DNA from: Paracentrotus lividus
Lineage: Eukaryota > Echinodermata > Echinoidea > Camarodonta > Echinidae
DNA: 64,000 nt
Reading direction: 5' to 3'
Assembly (NCBI GenBank): GCA_940671915.1
Contig: CALNVZ010002100.1
Span: 71,011,672 to 71,075,671, forward strand
Part shown: positions 59,201 through 64,000 of the stretch, piece after piece
Position numbering within the stretch: position 1 is the stretch's first letter
Layout of the letters: each line of letters starts with the position of its first letter
Translations under genes and position numbers: made by a program
The notes under the pieces: model-generated
Told to the model about the DNA's origin: nothing
Seen by the model: the letters and a program-made list of their open reading frames with translations, nothing else
Database searches by the model: none

Positions 59201-61802
59201 TCAATATGTCTATAATGAACGATCAGTTGCCAGGAGGTAATGACTTCTCTCCGCCTAGTTGAAATGCTTTCCCGAGAGGAAGGCATTGAGGACCTTGGTT
59301 AAGGATACTGGACTCGCTCAGGACACATATCTAGCAACATGAAAACCGCATTTGCTATAACAGTCAAGTCATAGATTACATTTTCACGACATTCTTCTGT
59401 AATTATTGTATTCCTTGGTGATATTCCAAATGGTCAGCAGACCATGCAGATATACAATTATACAGTTATTTAGAATATGAAACTTAGTATATGAAACTTC
59501 CATAGCAACTCATGTTGCTATGGAAATCATAAAATTATTGGTCAGCTTGGGTGAGCATGATCAGCTTGGAATTTACTCCAACTTTGTTTTGCTTACACCA
59601 TCATGACGATTATACAATTGTTATTCTTTGCAGGCAATTGTACAATATACGCTTGGTGATTGAAATCTTATTCTTTTTAGAATAAAAATGGCATTAACTT
59701 AGTGCTTACGTACATGTTCATTTGACCAAAAAGTGGCCAAAATGACCAGAACTTAATGATTGGGGAAAATAATCAGTTTTAAGGCGAATGAGCATTTACA
59801 AATATTAAACTCGATACAAGTATTGTGTTATAGACTAAAGGGTATATTACTTTTATTCACTTTGGCCGTTGTTACCATTGACCCACATTAATATTGACCA
59901 CATGATTCGCATATGGGAAAGGTCAGTGTGGGTCAAAATGGTAAGAACCGCCAAATTAAAGTGGACATTACTATGATTAAATCACATTGAATAGATAGAC
60001 AGATGGTAAGACTTATCATAATTATTTGTGCATGCCTTTTGTTGTGAAAACAAATATCACACACTTTTTTTTCTTTTAATAGTGCAGGACAGGAATGCTA
60101 ACGTAAGTAGGGAGTGGAGAATGTGTACACATTGTGTGTGGTTAAATCGGATTCCGATGACCGGGATAATAACAATGTCTGCAAAGCGCTTAGAGACGCA
60201 GTATAACTATGTTTTGGGCGCTGTTTAAATTGTAAATAGTATTTTATTTCATTTGGGCTAATGGTCAACCTTCGGCCAATAAGTGACCAATAAGTGACCA
60301 GTACCTTATGGGTAGGTTGAATAAGACCACTATTTTTGAAATCGTTCCCACTTCTCCACCACAAGTCAACTCCTTATTGAAACGAGTTTGAACGAAAGGA
60401 TAATACATGTAAATGTATATACACATTGTATACACTAATACATACATGTATAGCAAAATCCTGCAAAACTGCAAAATGGTCACTTTCGGTCAAACTGGCC
60501 TGTATGACCAGGGCTGTCCAAATGTTAAAGGAAAATGGTATGGAATTATTGTTTAAGACCCAAGGAAGTTTTTGTAAATGGTTTTAAGGTGGGAAAACTA
60601 TCACTTGGATGACTCTGATGGGCATTTTGGTCTTATTATGGCCCCCAAAACGATGAAAATTTCATTTTTTGGCCAAAATTGACCAAAATGACCCCTTTAA
60701 TGACCCACAGAGTCGATAAAACTACTTTTTCTAGAATCAGCGCACATTTTGAAATCAGATAAGTTATAAAAATCCCATTTATCGGCAAAAATTATAGAAA
60801 TGAAATACCACAAGTGACCAAAATGGTGATTTTTGGACAAAAATTGGCCGAAATGGCCGAAGTGTCATGGATGCGGACAGTAAGACTCACATTTTTGGAA
60901 TCAGCGCAAAATTTTACCCCAGATAGGACCTTCAAACCTTCCCCAGCAAAAATTCTGATTAAAGGCCCTTGGCTCCTAGGGTAATTGCCAATGTGAGGAT
61001 CCCCATAGCAGTATTGATCATAACATTCAAATGCTCATAACTTTCTTATTATTCATTCATTTTTTGCTCAAATTTTCATTGATAAGCTTCTTTGATTTTC
61101 CTGTTTTTGTACAATTTAATGAATTCCTAGGGTTTCCTTCCCCTTTAATACTTTTTTTTTAATAAATTATAAATAAATATATCAAGTAATACATCACTCA
61201 CCATACTTATCGCAACATAATTGGTAAAGGTGTGAATTTTCGTTTTCTAAAAACTTCTCATTATTGCAACACTTCACTCTGAACAGGCCTAATAGTATTG
61301 GGAGCCATATGTACAAAAATGATAGACAAGACTTTGGTTACGGTTGACATATAAAACAATATACAGAGAGGCTTGTAAAATATTTAAAGAATTAATGTAT
61401 TTTCGATATGTTACAATTTATGAGCAGGTAAATCCAGAAAGAGCAGAAATCACACTTTGACATGTCTGTTTTGATGTTTATACAGGGAAGAGTAAAGTAG
61501 GAGTGATTGCACATGACTTCCCTCCAAACGTTCTCACACCAGATAACATTACATCAAGAATGGAATCTTTTCGCCACACCCAGGAAACAACATTTAACTA
61601 TTCATCTTTGGTGTTGATCGGGGGAAAGCTGAGTCAGACTCCAGTCGAATTGACGATCAGCCAACTCAATCAAATCAAATTGTTTTTTCACAAAGCGTCA
61701 TCACGTACGATAACAGAAGCGTTACGTGTTCACTTCTTCATATGTTTCATTTGTTTATGTCGTAGTTGTTGTTGTTGTTGTTGTTTTATATCTAATGATT
61801 GA
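53214..61802 (+). CDS. Orphan alpha/beta protein (paralogue 2)
   Basis: Exons 53214-53228 (MGSAG, inferred), 53824-54130 and 61486-61802 join in phases 0 and 1, as in paralogue 1, giving 212 residues. It shares a recognisable core: DVVVCSCSQ, RFEPLPYNIREM, IDVLLLCHSIDNRRFSLTNV, TDALYDGF, KVGVIAHDFP, SRMESFRHTQETTFNYSSLV and LIGGKL. Its C-terminus differs: after TEALR it reads HFFICFICLC and a six-Cys run encoded by a TTG/TGT repeat, ending ISND. The second intron (7.4 kb) contains a palindromic element. The first exon is weakly supported; the rest is well supported by the paralogue alignment. The family is unknown to me. Confidence 0.7.
53824..54130 (+). CDS. Orphan paralogue 2, exon 2
   Basis: 307 nt after CATAAATAG, reading ESIPLISPLTPPKKRVDVVV, CSCSQSNNVEGIIQMIRRDM, MDVVESVRFEPLPYNIREMN, AFDFSGIDVLLLCHSIDNRR, FSLTNVTDALYDGFLVRASW and YL plus one base before GTAGGA. 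Confidence 0.8.
54321..54585. mobile_element. ~265-bp MITE inserted in the palindrome's left arm
   Basis: GGCCCAAGATGTGTGATGTC and CACATGAACAACT face AGTTGTTCATGTATGACATC and ATCTTGGGCC. The right arm reads straight through (CATTGGCAA-TTACCCTAGG), so this copy inserted after the arms formed. Confidence 0.7.
54794..56341. mobile_element. ~1.55-kb insertion in the palindrome's left arm
   Basis: CTATCTG lies on both sides (54787-54793, 56342-56348), a likely 7-8-bp target duplication. The ends are TCACATG and TGTGACA. The right arm lacks it. No confident protein is visible, and the inside differs irregularly between the two assembly copies, so its sequence is unreliable. Confidence 0.65.
57955..58260 (-). 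pseudogene. Fossil reading frame in the palindrome's left arm
   Basis: On the minus strand VLAEMIKDNHEEVVDTFFYH FKRWR appears. The right arm at about 59.05-59.13 kb reads VFAETIQDIHEGVIDTFFHP FRR in the matching frame. The two inverted copies share more residues than random drift would leave. Stops interrupt both. The origin (transposase or captured gene) is unknown. Confidence 0.3.
61486..61802 (+). CDS. Orphan paralogue 2, exon 3 with Cys-rich tail
   Basis: Follows TTTATACAG. It reads KSKVGVIAHDFPPNVLTPDN, ITSRMESFRHTQETTFNYSS, LVLIGGKLSQTPVELTISQL, then FFHKASSRTITEALRVHFFI and a Cys-rich hydrophobic end. The (TTG)n repeat at 61763-61786 codes for Cys in this frame and Val in the next. 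In the Val frame the tail would look like a normal membrane segment. Confidence 0.75.
61763..61786 (+). repeat. (GTT)n microsatellite inside the last exon of paralogue 2
   Basis: About eight GTT units. They encode poly-Cys in the annotated frame and poly-Val one frame over. Confidence 0.8.
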
Positions 61803-64000
61803 AAAAATAACACAAATACATGCACGCTTTAGGTATTTTAGCACTAATCACAAACGATTATGTCATCATTTTTTTTCCTGGCAAGGGACCCTTAACTGCT
61901 TAACGCAAATTGTAATATGTAAACGACTCCCTTCCACACAATTCCTATTCTTATTTTTCCACATGATTATTTTTTCAAAAAGAAAATGATTAGCTTGATC
62001 ATCTAGATTAACTTTTACATTTCATCTCAGACGAAGCTTGAACAAGTTTTATCGTACAACCAACTATCAGTCGAAACATGTGCTTCTACAGTCCAATCTT
62101 TTAAAACTAAAATGCAAAATTTAACTGTATAATCATCTTATTATCATATCTTGTTTAGGGTCGTGTGGTCATGTATCCCTTTTTATAAACTGTATTGAAT
62201 ATGACCTATAAATAATCAAGATTATTTGTGTAACATTAATGGAATGTGTTATGTTCAATGCAGATATTTTGTTTTGCTTGTTTTGTTATTATTGAATGAT
62301 ATCATTATTGCTATACAACTATAACTAGGGACTCTATGGAAGAACAGTGGTATTCTGTAAATAATGCTGAAATGGGCTATCCGCCGTATTCTTATTCTAA
62401 AATGCACTATGTATTTTATATAATGTATTGTTTTACGGAAATAAAAACAAACAAACGAACATATTTCAAATTAAATAGAATGTGTTTCCAAATACGAAAG
62501 GTACAACTCCGTGTCGTACGTTACATTATGAAGAAAATTACAGCCCGCAATGAACACTCAGAGACAATATATATTTTACAAGAATGTCTTGATCTATTCT
62601 TTTCTTGTATCTAATGGGATGCAATATTGTGTATTATGACTGGGATAACTGTCATACATGGATTACTAATGGGCTTTTAATCGAGTGGAAAAGGGGACGT
62701 TTACCTTAGTCATATAATTTTACATACACCACTAAGACAGTCAATCGAGTATAAATAAAAATACTCAATAAATTTATAAACAAAAGCAATTAGAAAAAAA
62801 AAAAGGATCAATAATAAGACTTAGCCCAACGAGCTAACCTAGTATTTTCCAAACAATCAACCAATCAAACATTCATCCAGCTAAGCAAGTACATGGAACC
62901 AACCATCTAGATGAGTCTAGTATTGACCTATAATTAATCATTCAATCAATGTAACAACTGATAAGTCAACAAATAATAGATTAATCAAGCAACCAATCAT
63001 CAGCAAAATAATTAAACATGTTAAACCATACCAGGACAACTACCCCTCAGAAATAGGGTTAAGGTGAAAGGTGTATATTTTTGGTGGGGTTGTTGTCCTA
63101 GAACGTTACACAAACAACTTACCCCTCAAAAAATGATCAATCAATTATACAACTGACATATCAACCGATAACCATCAAATAACCAATCAATCAATTGACC
63201 AATCAATAAAAAAATGACAAGTGAAATAAAATACAAACCAACCAATCAGCAAATATTAGAAAAACACAAAATATAAACAAAAACAAAAACAAAAACGTAC
63301 AATCCAATCAATACAAATGAATGAATCAAACAAACAAACAATCAACTTACATGCCAACCAAGTAAAATGAATCGACCAATCTTAAAGTCTTAACTAAATC
63401 AGTCAATTGATAACCTTTAGGTTATGACGACATTCGCCCTGGCGACAATTGGTCTGGGCTCCGTCATTCAAATAGTGTAAGGAATAAAAACCGAGGAGCA
63501 ATAAATGTTGCCCGACTAAATTTGGTGTTGTAACCCATAATAATGCATTAAGAATTATGTAAATAATGAGTAAATATGTAAATTATACTATTATTGTAAA
63601 TATAAAAAGATTGAAAAAGGAAAATAAATGAATTGAGAATTAATGCATATTTTTGCTTGCAAATCATATTTCATTATCAGGAACAATAATCGGAAAATCA
63701 CGAAATAAGTCAATCAATGAAGGAAATTAGTTGTAAGGGGAAAACAATGATCTCACATGCATTCCATTTCCTATGCATTTAAAAATGTGTATTGTGTTTC
63801 TTATTCTACCGTAATTTATGTGACAATAATTTGTAATTGTCTTCATTTCACACAATGTGCATCACAATAAGATAACTAAATATGTGTAAATTCCTTGTAT
63901 TATAATAATGACCATTATTATCATTACCATTATTAGTAATATCATGAGTATCATTATTAACATAACCATATGCATGGGTGTCGATTGTGGGGGGGGGGGG
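61803..64000. other. Downstream flank, no gene recognised
   Basis: AT-rich sequence. From 62.83 to 63.42 kb there is a degenerate field of CAATCAATC and CCAACCAAT words. A short open frame at 62.34-62.61 kb has no family resemblance. The window ends in a run of at least eleven G. Confidence 0.5.

Larger units (their letters stand above)
54157..61148. mobile_element. ~7-kb palindromic (foldback) element in the last intron of paralogue 2
   Basis: Left arm 54157-58385 and right arm 58690-61148 are inverted copies. The outer ends are ATTAAAGGAGAATGAAACCC and its complement-side GGGTTTCCTTCCCCTTTAAT. The arms match closely (about 97 % by eye) around 56.80-57.30 against 59.90-60.35 kb and less well near the centre. 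The left arm holds two extra insertions that the right arm lacks. Words such as ATTTTGGTCA recur below the ends. Substitutions between the arms argue that this is a real structure and not a read artefact. Confidence 0.8.

Noticed and set aside
62336-62614. 92-codon open frame
   Set aside because: No family resemblance, no paralogue and no splice context; probably chance.

Overview
This is a eukaryotic, AT-rich, intron-bearing genomic window. The two recognisable genes encode motile-cilium (axonemal) proteins, and the rest is dense with small terminal-inverted-repeat (TIR) DNA transposons, a tRNA-derived SINE and palindromes. Gene structure and repeat style suggest a marine invertebrate, most likely an echinoderm such as a sea urchin. 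That is an inference; no sequence here fixes the species.

Layout. (1) About 0.9-10.9 kb, minus strand: the N-terminal tail of an axonemal dynein heavy chain, best matched to DNAH12 (DNAH3/DNAH7 relatives possible). Nine exons with consistent intron phases are placed, plus a tenth, damaged one beyond a 25-N gap. Two exons (7.44-7.63 and 4.09-4.33 kb) contain a stretch that reads as dynein only in a shifted frame and then returns to frame. (2) 10.9-15.8 kb: the head-to-head intergenic space between two ciliary genes, with a TA-flanked small transposon, a CRE beside an imperfect X-box-like repeat, strong hairpins, and a dispersed repeat. (3) 15.87-26.95 kb, plus strand: a complete IQUB gene, 11 coding exons and 859 residues (acidic N-tail, ubiquitin-like domain, IQ motif, coiled coil, CxxC pair domain). 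Its introns carry a long inverted-repeat element with a hAT-like element inside it, a TACGTA-motif TIR element, and a five-fold tandem array of the exon-10 splice acceptor. (4) 27-31 kb: downstream repeats, including one element inserted into a second copy of the repeat found upstream of IQUB, and a SINE. (5) 31.0-44.7 and 45.8-59.1 kb: the same ~13.5 kb sequence twice, separated by 837 Ns. The copies differ almost only by indels and the first is damaged in every exon, so this looks like a false duplication made from noisy long reads. (6) Within the better copy, two paralogous three-exon genes of a family I do not recognise: paralogue 1 at 46.45-49.13 kb, with a C-terminal membrane anchor, and paralogue 2 at 53.21-61.80 kb. 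The last intron of paralogue 2 holds a ~7 kb near-perfect palindrome carrying two further insertions; it probably also explains the assembly break. (7) 61.8-64.0 kb: no gene recognised.

How it fits together: dynein heavy chain and IQUB (a radial-spoke-1 component in studied species) are functional partners in the axoneme and lie divergently, so a shared ciliary promoter is plausible. The orphan paralogue pair looks like an alpha/beta (Rossmann-like) cytoplasmic domain tethered to a membrane. It is the best candidate here for something undescribed.
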